Counted from the first letter of the stretch, positions 42,633 through 51,855 are shown. The stretch is 64,000 bases of DNA from Rudaeicoccus suwonensis (GCF_007829035.1 NZ_VIVQ01000002.1:496001-560000), one strand, 5' to 3'. The notes: generated by a model from the letters alone, not told the origin. Numbers and translations are program-made.

Positions 42633-44416
42633 GATACAACGCTCAGTCGATCGGCCTGATCCTGCGGACATCGTGGCGGATTCAACGCAGCGCCACGATC
42701 GTTGCGTTCTTCGAGACCTTTGGGCGTGCGCTGGAATACCTGATGCCGTTGTTCGTCGGATTCGCCGTCACCGGTGTGGTGAATCACCAGGCGGCCTATC
42801 TGGTCGGTGGACTGTGCGGAGTCGGCGCCTCTCAGGGGCTGGCACCCTTGCTCTCCATCGTGGGGGTGCAGTCGCGGATCGGCCTCAACGAACGCGTCGG
42901 CCAGTTCTTCGATGCACAGATCGGCCGGTTGAGCGGGTCCACAGCAACCTTGAACCACCTGCACGATCCGCAGTATCAGGACCAGATGCACACACTGCGT
43001 GAGCGGATGGGCGCCCTCGGCATGGCCTACAACTCTCTGGTCAATGCGGCCAACCAGCTTGTGACACCGATCATCACGATCGTGGTCGCCGCGTCCGTCG
43101 ACTGGCGGCTGTTGCTGCTGCTGGTGGTGGCGGTCCCGGCGACCTTCACTGCGCGCGCGAACATCGCCTGGGAGAAGCAGGCCGAGGACGACTCGGCGGA
43201 GGCAGGACGTCGAAGCAAGCATCTCGGTGATCTCACGCTGGAGCCGGTCCCCGCGTCCGAACTGCGTGTCTTCGGCGCTCGCCGATTGGTGCGGAACCTG
43301 CTTGGAATCCACTCACTCGAGTGGCGAAAGCCGTTCACCCGTGCTGAGATTCGCGGATCGTTCATGGCCACCGTGGTAACCGTGGTGTATGTCGGGGCAT
43401 CGATCGGGATTCTGGCGTGGCTGCTGCATGACGCGCTTGCCGGCCGGTTGTCGGCCGGTCGCTTTGCCACCGCCGTGTTGGTCGTCGGTCAGTTGCGTGA
43501 CGCGGTGAGTTCGCTGCAGAGCAGCACGCAGAATCTGGCCCAGATGCTGCGCACAGCGGGGAGGTACCGCTGGCTGGTCGACTATGCCGAGGGTGTTGCG
43601 GCGGACCATGCAGGCGAGGGCGCGCCGCCCGCCACGTTGCGCCACGGCATCCGGTTGGAGGGTGTGACCTTCCGCTACCCCGGATCCGAGCAGGACGCGC
43701 TACGTGGCCTTGATCTCGATCTTCCGGCCGGGGCCGTGGTCGCGGTCGTCGGCGAGAACGGTGCCGGAAAGTCGACGCTCATCGGGCTGTTGACCGGGAT
43801 GTTCGACATCGCGGACGGACGAGTGTTGGTGGACGGCGTCGATCTGAGGGCGATGTCGCTGGCCGCGTGGCGTGAGCGCTGCGCGGGGGCCTTTCAGGAC
43901 CACCTCCGGCTCGAACTGACGGCTGGGGAAGCGATCGGCGTGGGCGATCTGCGCGAGGGCCGCATACCGGGCAGTCCGGCTCTGGAAGGTGCTCTGGCAG
44001 ACGCCGCCGCCGGTGACGTGATGAGAGCCCTCCCAACGGGATTCGCCACGCAGCTCGGACCGTCCTGGCCAGGGGGTGTCGACTTGTCCGGTGGCCAGTG
44101 GCAGCGTCTCGCCATCGCGCGGGCCATGTTGCGCGCCTCACCGCTGCTGCTCGTGCTCGACGAACCGACATCGGCCCTTGATCCCGCGACGGAACATGCG
44201 TTGTTCGACCGGTATGCCGCGGCCGCGAAGACCACGGCGCGAGCGGGCGGTGTGACGATCATCGTGACCCATCGGTTCTCCACGGTCGCCTCAGCCGATC
44301 TGGTGGTGGTTCTCGCCGACGGCCGCGTTGCGGAGCAGGGCACCCACGCCGAGTTGATGGCGGCGGGCGGCGCTTATGCGCAGCTCTACGGACTGCAGGC
44401 AGCCGGATATCGCTGA
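42629..44416 (+). CDS. ABC exporter half-transporter, subunit 2
   Basis: 595 residues; ATG 42629 shares ATGA with the previous stop. Six transmembrane helices in 1-320 are followed by an ATPase: A-loop FRYPGSE, Walker A GENGAGKS (near 375), signature LSGGQWQRLAI, Walker B LLVLDEPTSALD and TIIVTHRF H-loop. Both half-transporters keep their catalytic Glu, so neither is a degenerate site. No peptide precursor, modification enzyme or dedicated protease is adjacent, which makes a self-contained bacteriocin cassette unlikely. Control by the divergent HTH protein is probable. Confidence 0.88.
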   Translation: MRYNAQSIGLILRTSWRIQRSATIVAFFETFGRALEYLMPLFVGFAVTGVVNHQAAYLVGGLCGVGASQGLAPLLSIVGVQSRIGLNERVGQFFDAQIGRLSGSTATLNHLHDPQYQDQMHTLRERMGALGMAYNSLVNAANQLVTPIITIVVAASVDWRLLLLLVVAVPATFTARANIAWEKQAEDDSAEAGRRSKHLGDLTLEPVPASELRVFGARRLVRNLLGIHSLEWRKPFTRAEIRGSFMATVVTVVYVGASIGILAWLLHDALAGRLSAGRFATAVLVVGQLRDAVSSLQSSTQNLAQMLRTAGRYRWLVDYAEGVAADHAGEGAPPATLRHGIRLEGVTFRYPGSEQDALRGLDLDLPAGAVVAVVGENGAGKSTLIGLLTGMFDIADGRVLVDGVDLRAMSLAAWRERCAGAFQDHLRLELTAGEAIGVGDLREGRIPGSPALEGALADAAAGDVMRALPTGFATQLGPSWPGGVDLSGGQWQRLAIARAMLRASPLLLVLDEPTSALDPATEHALFDRYAAAAKTTARAGGVTIIVTHRFSTVASADLVVVLADGRVAEQGTHAELMAAGGAYAQLYGLQAAGYR

Positions 44417-44536
44417 CGCCATTGTCAACGAACGATGCGGCACTGGGTCCGAAGAAGCCCTCGGGCGTGTGCTTTCGGGCATTCGGCTGCTGCTGATGCA
44501 CCTGTGAGCGGTCGGTGATGTGGTTGGGTTCGAGGC

Positions 44537-45763
44537 ATGGCTGATCGCACGCGTTCTGCTGCCCGGACCCTGCAGTTGGCGGAGGAGATGGCGGATGACC
44601 TCAGCGCCATACGTAGGCGGTTGCACCGGCGCCCGGAGATCGGGTTGCGGTTGCCGGTGACCCAGCAACTGATCGTCGACGAACTCGCCGGCACGTATGA
44701 CGAGTTGCACCTCGGGGCAGCGCTGGATTCGGTTGTTGCAGTGATCCGCGGCGGTGCCCCGGGCGCTTCGGATGGACCGGTGGTGCTGCTGCGCGGCGAC
44801 ATGGACGCCCTTCCGGTGACTGAGGCCGTCGAATCGTCATACACCTCAGAGGTTTCCGGTGCGATGCACGCGTGTGGGCATGATCTGCACGTGGCCGGGC
44901 TGATCGGCGCGGCACGGATCCTGCACCAACGGCGCGAACACCTGGCCGGTGACGTGGTGCTGATGTTCCAGCCCGGCGAGGAGGGCCCCGGTGGGGCGAT
45001 CCCGATGCTCGACGAGGGTCTGCTCGACGTTGCCGGACGACCAGTCGATGCGGCATACGCGCTGCATGTCTTTTCGGCGGAATACCCTCGTGGGCAATGG
45101 TTTTCGTTGCCAGGTGCCGTCATGGCGGCAGCGGACGAGGTGGCGATCACGGTGCGCGGACGCGGCGGGCACGGCTCTGCGCCGCACACAGCTCAGGATC
45201 CCGTGCCGGTCGCCTGCGAGATCGTGCTGGCGTTGCAGACGGCGGTGACGCGTGGATTCAGCGTCTTCGATCCAGTGGTGGTCACGGTCGGGTGCATCCA
45301 GGGCGGCACGAAGGACAACATCATTCCCGACGACGCCACGCTCGGGGTGACGGTGCGGACGCTGAGTCCGGCGAACCGCGAGGCGGCGGCGGCGATGGTG
45401 GAGCGGGTGGCTCGTGGTGTGGCGGCCGCGCATGGCTTGGGTGTCGACGTCGTGTGGGCCGACGGCTATGCACCCACGATCAACCATCGTGCGGACTACG
45501 ACCTCGGGCGCGAGGTGGTCGCCGACCTGTTCGGGGCTGATCGCTACGTCGACCGCGATTACCCCGAAATGGGTTCGGAGGACTTCTCATTCGTGCTCGA
45601 ACGCGTGCCTGGTGCGTATTTCATGCTCGGCGCCTGTATGGCGCAGGATCCGGCCGCGGCTCCGGACAACCATTCGCCGCGCGCGGCCTTCGACGACTCG
45701 GTGCTGCCGGATGCCGCGGCGTGGCTGGCCGAGATGGCGTTGCGCCGGTGCGAACGCGGTTGA
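44537..45763 (+). CDS. M20D-family amidohydrolase/deacylase
   Basis: 408 residues from ATG 44537. M20D metal ligands are present: LRGDMDALP, MHACGHDLHVAGL (Cys/His), FQPGEEGPGGA (Glu), ALHV and NHSPRAAFDDSVLPD. The dimerisation domain lies in the middle (about 195-310, with GRGGHGSAPH). Members hydrolyse N-acyl amino acids (hippurate, indole-amino acid conjugates). Cytoplasmic, no signal peptide. The 3' end, including the stop codon, lies in the first copy of a 38-bp direct repeat. Confidence 0.92.
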   Translation: MADRTRSAARTLQLAEEMADDLSAIRRRLHRRPEIGLRLPVTQQLIVDELAGTYDELHLGAALDSVVAVIRGGAPGASDGPVVLLRGDMDALPVTEAVESSYTSEVSGAMHACGHDLHVAGLIGAARILHQRREHLAGDVVLMFQPGEEGPGGAIPMLDEGLLDVAGRPVDAAYALHVFSAEYPRGQWFSLPGAVMAAADEVAITVRGRGGHGSAPHTAQDPVPVACEIVLALQTAVTRGFSVFDPVVVTVGCIQGGTKDNIIPDDATLGVTVRTLSPANREAAAAMVERVARGVAAAHGLGVDVVWADGYAPTINHRADYDLGREVVADLFGADRYVDRDYPEMGSEDFSFVLERVPGAYFMLGACMAQDPAAAPDNHSPRAAFDDSVLPDAAAWLAEMALRRCERG

Positions 45764-45787
45764 CGCGATAGCTGCGGCATACGTAAG
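45750..45787. repeat. 38-bp direct repeat, copy 1
   Basis: It starts GCGAACGCGGTTGACGCG and ends GGCATACGTAAG, and it overlaps the M20 stop codon. Copy 2 differs by one base (C to T at the eighth base). Confidence 0.85.
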
Positions 45788-45814
45788 GCCTGCTCATCAT
45801 CGAACAAGCCCACC

Positions 45815-45832
45815 CCACGTTCGCGAACGTGG
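45815..45832. repeat. Perfect 18-bp palindrome CCACGTTCGCGAACGTGG
   Basis: The right half overlaps the start of direct-repeat copy 2. It could act as a terminator hairpin for the M20 gene or as a protein-binding site. Confidence 0.7.
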
Positions 45833-45860
45833 TTGACGCGATAGCTGCGGCATACGTAAG
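45823..45860. repeat. 38-bp direct repeat, copy 2
   Basis: Same 38-mer as at 45750 with one mismatch, 73 bp apart; it then leads into the satellite region. Confidence 0.85.
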
Positions 45861-45995
45861 TCGCCGATGCGGTCGATTTTGGCACCTCACGGACCACATA
45901 CAGCGCATGAGTCCCAGAAGCCACACACAAGTCGCCGATTCGGCGGGTTGGGGTCGTGCGCGGCCAAGCGGGCGCCGCTGGTCGTCGTTCGCTCT

Positions 45996-46658
45996 GCGAA
46001 ATGTCGGTTTTGGTCGGTTTGCGTGATCGTTGCCTCCGCGAGGTGTCGGTTTTGGTCGCGGTGGTCGGGTGGTTCCGGCAGATCCGGACATCTGGTGGGG
46101 ATGGGTCATCCGAAAGTCGCCGATTCGGCGGGTTGGGGTCGTGCGCGGCCCTGCGGGCGCCGCTGGTCGTCGTTCGCTCTGCGAAATGTCGGTCTTGGTC
46201 GGTTCGCGTGATCGTTGCCTCCGCGAGGTGTCGTTTCTGGTCGGTTTGCGTGACCGTCACGTCGCGAGATGTCGTTTTTGGTCGGTTCGCGTGACCGTTG
46301 CCTTCGCGAGATGTCGTTTTTGGTCGCGGTGGTCGGGTGGTTCCGGCAGATCCGGACATCTGGTGGGGATGGGTCATCCGAAAGTCGCCGATTCGGCGGA
46401 CTGCATGCTCTTGCGGGCGCCGCTGGTCGTCGTGCGCTCTGCGAGGTGTCGGTTTTGGTCGGTTCGCGTGACCGTTGCCTCCGCGAGATGTCGGTTTTGG
46501 TCGCTTCGCGTGACCGTCACGTCGCGAGATGTCGTTTTTGGTCGGTTCGCGTGACCGTTGCCTTCGCGAGGTGTCGTTTTTGGTCGCGGTGGTCGGGTGG
46601 TTCCGGCCGATCCGGACATCTGGTGGGGATGGGTGATCCGAAAGTCGCCGATTCGGCG
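45996..46658. repeat. Nested tandem repeat (41/42-bp units in 77-bp-tailed blocks)
   Basis: Ten units opening GCGARRTGTCG start at 45996, 46038, 46181, 46223, 46264, 46306, 46441, 46483, 46524 and 46566. They are 41-42 bp apart inside a block and carry GTTTTTGGTCG and TTCGCGTGACCGTTGCC variants. Three blocks each end in a nearly identical 77-bp tail (46054-46130, 46322-46398, 46582-46658; copies 1 and 2 identical apart from flanks, copy 3 with two changes). Similar headers AAGTCGCCGATTCGGCG lie at 45929, 46113, 46381 and 46641. Confidence 0.88.
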
Positions 46659-46705
46659 AGTTGCGGGCGGCCTCGTCGGCTCCGTTGGCTCGGGCCAGGC
46701 GTGGC

Positions 46706-46799
46706 CCCCCGGTTCAGGTGCGGCCCCTCAGGCGTTGCTCCCCGGTTCAGGCGTTGCCCCCGGTTCAGGCGTTGCCCCCGGTTCAGGTGCGACCCCCGC
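46706..46799. repeat. 18-bp GC-rich tandem repeat (CCCCGGTTCAGGCGTTGC)
   Basis: About four copies with period 18 in the second half, alternating GGCGTTGC and GGTGCGGC endings, just before the stop of the FMN reductase gene on the minus strand. Confidence 0.75.
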
Positions 46800-46813
46800 C
46801 GCGGCGGCGCGAT

Positions 46814-47377
46814 TCAGGCGCGCAACGGCTTCAGCGCGCCGGCCCAGCGGGTCAGCTGCGTCAGCATCGCGTCGAGATTGCCGGCCTGGTAGTCCCTCGG
46901 CGCCATCTCGGCGAAGTCGACCATGTCGTCGTAGATCGACAGCGACACCTGTGCGCGCACGGTCGCGATCTGCACCTCGCCGAGTGTCGCCTTGAGCGCC
47001 TCACCGGCTCGCAGACCACCGCTGGATCCGTAACAGATCAGCCCGGCGGCCTTGTCATTCCACTCCGTATAAAGGAAGTCGATGGCGTTCTTCAGCGCCG
47101 CCGACACCCCGCGGTTGTACTCCGGGCTGACGAAGACATACCCGTCATACTCCTCGATCAGCCGCGACCAGCGGCGGGTGTGATCGTGCACGTAGTGCCG
47201 TGCGGCGGCGGGTTCGGGCTCGTCGAGCAGCGGCAGTCCGACATGTGCCAGGTCGATCAAGTCGTATGCCGCATCGTCGCGACGGCCGGCGAGATCGAAC
47301 GCCCACTCCGCGACGGCCGGCCCCACACGGTCGGGACGGGTGCTGCCGATGATGAACGCGATCCGCGGGAGTGTCAC
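46814..47377 (-). CDS. NADPH-dependent FMN reductase/flavodoxin-fold oxidoreductase
   Basis: 187 residues from GTG 47377, with -10-like TATAGT eight bases upstream (leaderless type). The FMN-binding loop GSTRPDRVG is at residues 11-19, followed by SPEYNRGVSAALKNAIDFLY (near 84-103) and GSSGGLRAGEALK (near 118), the SsuE/ArsH/YieF pattern. It reduces quinones, azo compounds or chromate, or supplies FMNH2; which of these applies here is not decidable. It is divergent from the TelA-like gene. Confidence 0.9.
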   Translation of the reverse strand: MTLPRIAFIIGSTRPDRVGPAVAEWAFDLAGRRDDAAYDLIDLAHVGLPLLDEPEPAAARHYVHDHTRRWSRLIEEYDGYVFVSPEYNRGVSAALKNAIDFLYTEWNDKAAGLICYGSSGGLRAGEALKATLGEVQIATVRAQVSLSIYDDMVDFAEMAPRDYQAGNLDAMLTQLTRWAGALKPLRA

Positions 47378-47385
47378 GACTTCGA

Positions 47386-47391
47386 ACTATA
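47386..47391 (-). promoter_or_regulatory. -10 element (TATAGT) of the FMN reductase gene
   Basis: Minus-strand TATAGT eight bases before GTG 47377; leaderless-type spacing. Confidence 0.5.
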
Positions 47392-47546
47392 GGTGCCCCT
47401 TCGCGCGTTACCCAAGGGAACGCCCCGGCCATTTGCGCAGTCTGACTGCAGGCGCGGGTGGGGGTGTCCGAGACCCACGCATGTACATAAGGTGAGATCC
47501 GAACCGGGGGCCGTGGAACGACCGCGGCACATAGGAGGCGTCAAAC

Positions 47547-49052
47547 ATGTCCGACCTCGATCTGAGCGGTGGGCTCGGCGATCAGTGGCAGAACAGCAAC
47601 GGCCAGCAGGCAGGTAGCCCGCTGGGACAACCGCAGCAGCCGTATGCCGCGCAGCCCGGTCAGCCGCAGCCTGGTCAGGGCCAACCGGCATATGGGGCGC
47701 CACAACAGCCCGCCCCCCAGGCGCCCTACCAGCAGCCGCCGGTCCCGGTGCAGACCCAGGCGCCGATGGCCCCGCAACTTCCGCCGGTGGCTCCGCCCAG
47801 TTCGACGTCGTTGGTGCTCGAGGCTCCTCAGCCGGTGCCGGTGATCAACGAGCAGCAGGCAGTGCAGGCGGTGCCGGTCGCACCTGAGGCGCAGACCGAG
47901 CTCGACCGCAAGGCGGAGGCCTTCGTCGGTGAGCTCACTGCGATGGACATGAAGGCCCCGGCCTTCAACGACAAGGTCAACTCCATCATCAACATGGGTG
48001 ACGCTGACATCCGCAAGTCCTCGGACGTCTCGAACCGTATGCTGCAGCGCCCGGCCGCGCAGATGGGCAAGGACTCCGCACAGAGCAAGGTCAGCGGCAC
48101 GCTGATCGACCTGCGCCGCACGGTCACCGACCTCGACCCGAATCGCGCCGACCTCAAGGGCGCCAAGAAGGTCCTGAAGTTCCTGCCCGGCGGCAACAAG
48201 ATCGAGAACTACTTCGCGAAATACCAGTCGGCGCAGAGTCACATCGACCAGATCATCCGGTCACTGGCCAGTGGCCAGGACGAGTTGCGCAAGGACAACG
48301 CTTCGATCGAGGTCGAGCGCAACAACATGTGGCAGGCCATGCAGAAGCTCGGCGAATACAACCAGCTGGCAACAGCACTCGACGGCGCGGTCGAGCGCAA
48401 GGTCGCCGAACTCGAGGCCGCGGGCCGCACCGAAGATGCCCAGATCATGAAATCGGACGTGTTGTTCGCGGTGCGCCAGCGCCGGCAGGACATCATGACC
48501 CAGATGGCGGTGTCGGTGCAGGGCTATCTGGCCCTGGACCTGGTGCGCAAGAACAACCAGGAGTTGATCCGCGGCGTCGACCGCGCACAGACCACGACCA
48601 TCGCAGCGCTGCGCACGGCCGTCATCGTCAGCCAGGCGCTGGCCCAGCAGAAGGTCGTCCTCGACCAGATCACCGCGGTCAACGCCACGACCTCCAACCT
48701 CATCGAGGCCACCTCGGAGCAGCTCAAGGTCCAGGGCACCCAGATCAACCAGCAGGCGGCATCGAGCACGATCGAGATCGAGAAGCTGCAGCGCGCCTTC
48801 GACAACGTCTTCGAGACGATGGACACGATCGACCAATTCCGTTCGCAGGCAACGCAATCCATGTCCCAGACGATCGGTGCCCTTGAGGGCCAGGTGCAGC
48901 GGGCCAAGCCCTACCTCGAGCGGTCGATGCGCGGCCAGGGCATCGATGCCACCACCTCGGCGACCTTCAACCCGACCGGTCAGCCGCAGCAGCTCGGCCA
49001 AGGCCCCACCCCGCCGCAGGCGCCGTATGGCGGCGGCCAGCCCGGCCAGTAG
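47547..49052 (+). CDS. TelA-like toxic-anion-resistance protein
   Basis: 501 residues from ATG 47547 with AGGAGG at 47535. A Pro/Gln/Gly-rich tail of about 110 residues opens with SDLDLSGGLGDQ. A long helical TelA/KlaA domain (PF05816 type) follows, containing DRKAEAFVGELTAMD, KFLPGGNKIENYFAKYQS, QDIMTQMAVSVQGYLALDLVRKNNQ and a C-terminal coiled coil. The C-terminal tail is again Pro/Gln-rich. TelA proteins accompany TerD/TerC in stress and tellurite-resistance operons; the molecular role is uncertain. It starts the Ter cluster. Confidence 0.87.
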   Translation: MSDLDLSGGLGDQWQNSNGQQAGSPLGQPQQPYAAQPGQPQPGQGQPAYGAPQQPAPQAPYQQPPVPVQTQAPMAPQLPPVAPPSSTSLVLEAPQPVPVINEQQAVQAVPVAPEAQTELDRKAEAFVGELTAMDMKAPAFNDKVNSIINMGDADIRKSSDVSNRMLQRPAAQMGKDSAQSKVSGTLIDLRRTVTDLDPNRADLKGAKKVLKFLPGGNKIENYFAKYQSAQSHIDQIIRSLASGQDELRKDNASIEVERNNMWQAMQKLGEYNQLATALDGAVERKVAELEAAGRTEDAQIMKSDVLFAVRQRRQDIMTQMAVSVQGYLALDLVRKNNQELIRGVDRAQTTTIAALRTAVIVSQALAQQKVVLDQITAVNATTSNLIEATSEQLKVQGTQINQQAASSTIEIEKLQRAFDNVFETMDTIDQFRSQATQSMSQTIGALEGQVQRAKPYLERSMRGQGIDATTSATFNPTGQPQQLGQGPTPPQAPYGGGQPGQ

Positions 49053-49061
49053 GGTCGCGGT

Positions 49062-49589
49062 GTGGGACTGCTGTCACGACTGTTCGACCCGGACGGCTCG
49101 TCTCGCCAGCTGCGCGCCAGCACGGTCGGTCAGCTTCGCGAGGCAGCTGCAGCACCGTTGCGCCCGACAGAGCCCGACTCCCCCGAAGAGCTGCTGCAGC
49201 GCACGCAGGCGCTGATCCTCGAGATCAACTCCAGCGCCGCTGACCTGCCGGGCATCGGCGTGGTGCTGGCCCGCGCGGTGACCGACACCGTGCAGGCGGC
49301 TCTCACCGGGCCTGACGCAACGCGCATCGACATCAACGTGCGGGTCGCGTTCAATGCCACGCTCACCGACTACCTCCCGGGATCGATCCGGGCGTATGTC
49401 GCAGCCGTGCGCTCGGCCGGTCGCGATGGCGAGGCTCAGGCCACAGATGCACTGGTGGAACAGCTGACCACGCTGCGGCGCAGCGTCGAAGATCTCGCGC
49501 GTGCCGGGCGTGACCGTGACATGAGCGCATTGCAGGTGCACGGGCGGTTCCTGGAGGACAAGTTCAGCCAGTCCGAGCTCAACCTGTGA
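49062..49589 (+). CDS. Ter-cluster hypothetical protein
   Basis: 175 residues from GTG 49062, nine bases after the TelA-like stop. Predicted helical: an N-terminal FDPDGSSRQLRASTVGQL, an LLQRTQALILEINSSAADLPG helix, RVAFNATLTDYLPGSIRAYVAAV and a C-terminal amphipathic helix with RFLEDKFSQSELNL. It resembles no family I can name with confidence, though small helical partners of TelA occur in actinobacterial Ter operons. Probably translationally coupled. Confidence 0.65.
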   Translation: MGLLSRLFDPDGSSRQLRASTVGQLREAAAAPLRPTEPDSPEELLQRTQALILEINSSAADLPGIGVVLARAVTDTVQAALTGPDATRIDINVRVAFNATLTDYLPGSIRAYVAAVRSAGRDGEAQATDALVEQLTTLRRSVEDLARAGRDRDMSALQVHGRFLEDKFSQSELNL

Positions 49590-49623
49590 GCCGCCGGACC
49601 AGATCGACGACGAAGGACGCATC

Positions 49624-50187
49624 GTGAGCCCGATGGCCAAGGGGGCGAACATCGCCCTCCGCAGAGAGATCCCGAACCTCACCGGGGTCGTGGTCGGCGT
49701 CGCCTGGGACGGTGGTGGCGAGCGCTCGCTGACCGACAACCTGGCGCTCATGACGATCCTGGTCGGTGCCGACGGCCGAGCGCTGTCACCGGACCACGTC
49801 GTCTTCTTCAACCAGTTGGTGTCGGCGGATCTGTCGACCGCGCAGCTGCAGCAGGCACTCGGCGGCGACGACGAGCAGGTCGAGGTAGACCTGGATGCCG
49901 TCCCCGCCGAGGTCGAGCGGATCGTCACCGTGCTCTATCTGTCGGAAGGCAGCGGCAACACGCGCACCCTTGGGCAGTTGCGCAGCCTGGTGGTCCGAGT
50001 GCTCAACCTCGACGGCGGTGCCTCGATCATCTCGACGGTCAATCTCGCGGACGGCCTGCAGAGCGAGACAGCGCTCAAACTCATCGAGCTCTACCGCCAC
50101 AACGGCGAATGGAAGCTGCGGGCGCTCGGCCTCGGTTACACGGCTGGACTCGCAGGAGTGGCAAAGGAATTCGGGGTGCCGCTGTGA
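49624..50187 (+). CDS. terD: TerD-family protein (divergent)
   Basis: 187 residues from GTG 49624. The TerD jelly-roll-like pattern is present: KGANIALRREIPNL at the start, SPDHVVFFNQL, GDDEQVEVDLDAVPAEVERIVTVLYL and the C-terminal GEWKLRALGLGYTAGLAGVAKEFG. The calcium-binding FDLDAS segment of canonical TerD is missing (here NLALMTILVGADGRA), so metal binding may be altered. It shares a GTGA junction with the next gene. Confidence 0.88.
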   Translation: MSPMAKGANIALRREIPNLTGVVVGVAWDGGGERSLTDNLALMTILVGADGRALSPDHVVFFNQLVSADLSTAQLQQALGGDDEQVEVDLDAVPAEVERIVTVLYLSEGSGNTRTLGQLRSLVVRVLNLDGGASIISTVNLADGLQSETALKLIELYRHNGEWKLRALGLGYTAGLAGVAKEFGVPL

Positions 50188-51155
50188 CCCAGCGGACGGA
50201 TCTGCCGTTCCTGCGGCGCCGGTCTCTTCGCCCGCCGGCGCCGCCTCAGGCACCGGTCGCCTCAGCACCGGTCGCCTCAGCACCGACGGCAACTCCGGCC
50301 CCCTCTTCGGTGCCACCGGCACCGGCGAGCACCTCCCTCGATCTGAGTGGGCCGCCGCCTGCCGCGGCCGCAGTGTCGGCCGGAACCTCCCTCGATCTGA
50401 GTGGGCCGCCGCCTGCCGCGGCCGCAGTGTCGGCAGGAACCTCCCTCGACCTTGGCACGTCCACCCCGGCCACGGCATCGGCTGCTGCGCCGCCGCCCTC
50501 GCAGACGAGCACTTCGCTCGACCTCGATGCCCTGGCAGGTATGCCGCAGGCCCCCGCGCCGCGCACCTCCCGGCACGCGTTGCCGCCGTCGCACGACCTG
50601 CAGCTGCCCACCATCGGCTCCGACGAGCGCCGGATCCTCACCGACCGCGAGCCGGTCGTGCATCTGACGCGGCTGCAGTCCGCGGCCGGCAGTCTCGAGG
50701 TGCGCGTCGCCGTGGCGACACCCAGCGAGGTCGCCCTCGGTTTTGTCTTCGAGACCGGTGACCGTCGCGAATCCGTTGTGCTGCCGGGGCTTTCCCAACA
50801 AGGCCCCGACCCGCGCTCGCCGATCTTCCGCGCCACCACCAGCGGCGCAGCGATCAATCTGCGGCGGGTGAGCGATGTGCACCGATTCCTGCTGTTCGCG
50901 GTGCCCACCCGGCCGAGCAAGCAGATGCCCGGCGGCACCGTCGCCCTGACGACGTATGCCGGTGCCCGTCTCGAGTTGCCGCTGGTCGCCGGCCCCACCT
51001 TCGGCGCCCAAGCTCTGCTGACCGGCCACGTCGTCGAAGGGCGCATCGTCATACGGGCCGAGCACGACCCCTATTCGGGCACCCTGCAGCAGATCTGCGG
51101 GGCCTACGGCTACACCGAACTGTCCTGGCGGGATGCCTTCACACCTCTCGTCTGA
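50184..51155 (+). CDS. Ter-cluster protein with SLDLS repeats and TerD-like C-terminal domain
   Basis: 323 residues from GTG 50184 (GTGA overlap with terD). The N-terminal 165 residues are Pro/Ala/Ser-rich and contain four TSLDL motifs, two of them in exact 18-residue repeats ([18 protein letters not shown]). The same SLDLS/DLDLSG element opens the TelA-like protein and resembles the S-x-L-x-K start of TerD proteins. The last 170 residues form an all-beta domain ([50 protein letters not shown]) that fits a divergent TerD or TerA/F-type fold. Function unknown; possibly a scaffold or beta-strand donor. Confidence 0.6.
   Translation: MTQRTDLPFLRRRSLRPPAPPQAPVASAPVASAPTATPAPSSVPPAPASTSLDLSGPPPAAAAVSAGTSLDLSGPPPAAAAVSAGTSLDLGTSTPATASAAAPPPSQTSTSLDLDALAGMPQAPAPRTSRHALPPSHDLQLPTIGSDERRILTDREPVVHLTRLQSAAGSLEVRVAVATPSEVALGFVFETGDRRESVVLPGLSQQGPDPRSPIFRATTSGAAINLRRVSDVHRFLLFAVPTRPSKQMPGGTVALTTYAGARLELPLVAGPTFGAQALLTGHVVEGRIVIRAEHDPYSGTLQQICGAYGYTELSWRDAFTPLV
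50331..50446 (+). repeat. 54-bp in-frame tandem repeat
   Basis: Two full copies and a partial third (starts at 50331, 50385 and 50439, beginning ACCTCCCTCGATCTGAGTGG) encode the [10 protein letters not shown]-type peptide repeat. Near identity suggests recent duplication. Confidence 0.9.
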
Positions 51156-51199
51156 CCACCGACTACAGAGCGCAACAGCTCTGCAACGAAAGGAAACTC

Positions 51200-51787
51200 A
51201 TGGCAGTCAGCCTCAGCAAGGGCGGCAACATCTCACTGGCCAAGGCAGCACCCGGCATGGTCAACGCCGTGATCGGCCTCGGCTGGGATCCGCGCACGAC
51301 GGACGGAGCGCAGTTCGACCTCGACGCGTCGGTGCTGCTGCTCGCGGCCAACGGCAAGGTCCGCCGCGACCAGGATTTCGTGTTCTACAACAACCTGTCC
51401 GGCGACAACGGCGCGGTCGTGCACCAGGGCGACAACCGCACCGGTGAAGGAGACGGCGACGATGAGCAGATCAACGTCTCGCTCAACCAGGTGTCGGCCG
51501 ACGTCGAGCGGATCGTCGTCGTCGCCTCCATCGACCAGGCGGAGGCACGTCAGCAGAACTTCGGTCAGGTTGCCGATGCCTACATCCGGATCTACGACCT
51601 GGATGACCCGAACAATGCCGACAAGGGTGTGCGGTTCGATCTCGGTGAGGACGCCTCGACCGAGACGGCGCTGATCTTCGGTGAGTTGTATCGCCACGGC
51701 GGCGAGTGGAAGTTCCGTGCCATCGGACAGGGTTACGCCGGCGGACTGGCGAGCGTCATACGTGAGTTCGGCCTTGACGTGAACTGA
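51200..51787 (+). CDS. terD: TerD-family calcium-binding stress protein (canonical)
   Basis: 195 residues from ATG 51200 after GAAAGGAAA. Full TerD signature: [64 protein letters not shown] and the C-terminal [24 protein letters not shown]. The clustered Asp residues bind calcium in known TerD structures. It acts in tellurite, oxidative and membrane-stress resistance with TerC. A GC-rich hairpin terminator follows at 51822. Confidence 0.95.
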   Translation: MAVSLSKGGNISLAKAAPGMVNAVIGLGWDPRTTDGAQFDLDASVLLLAANGKVRRDQDFVFYNNLSGDNGAVVHQGDNRTGEGDGDDEQINVSLNQVSADVERIVVVASIDQAEARQQNFGQVADAYIRIYDLDDPNNADKGVRFDLGEDASTETALIFGELYRHGGEWKFRAIGQGYAGGLASVIREFGLDVN

Positions 51788-51821
51788 TATTCGGCTGCAC
51801 TTCGCCTGAATCAGGCAGATG

Positions 51822-51855
51822 CTCGGGCCGACGGTGGGGAACCCGTCGGCCCGAG
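51822..51855 (+). terminator. Hairpin terminator after terD
   Basis: A 13-bp perfect stem CTCGGGCCGACGG / CCGTCGGCCCGAG with an eight-base loop and no T-tract. It may attenuate rather than end the operon, because terC follows 145 bases later in the same direction. Confidence 0.8.

Larger units (their letters stand above)
45764..46813. other. 1.05-kb repeat-rich intergenic region between convergent genes
   Basis: No gene supported. It holds the 38-bp direct repeats, an 18-bp palindrome, a nested 41/42-bp satellite with three 77-bp blocks, and an 18-bp GC-rich tandem array. Long ORFs on both strands run through it only because the repeat lacks stops. Confidence 0.75.

Noticed and set aside
42629-44416. 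Bacteriocin or lanthipeptide export cassette
   Set aside because: No precursor, LanM/LanB-type enzyme or C39 protease domain is present near the ABC genes.
45559-46377. Minus-strand ORF with TDQ-RHLAE-type repeats
   Set aside because: Exists only because the DNA repeat lacks stops; it overlaps the M20 gene and has no start support.
45996-46658. CRISPR array
   Set aside because: Units are contiguous 41-42-bp variants without unique spacers, and no cas genes are present.
50184-51155. vWA domain in the SLDLS-repeat protein
   Set aside because: No MIDAS DxSxS motif was found; the C-terminal part fits a divergent TerD-like beta domain better.
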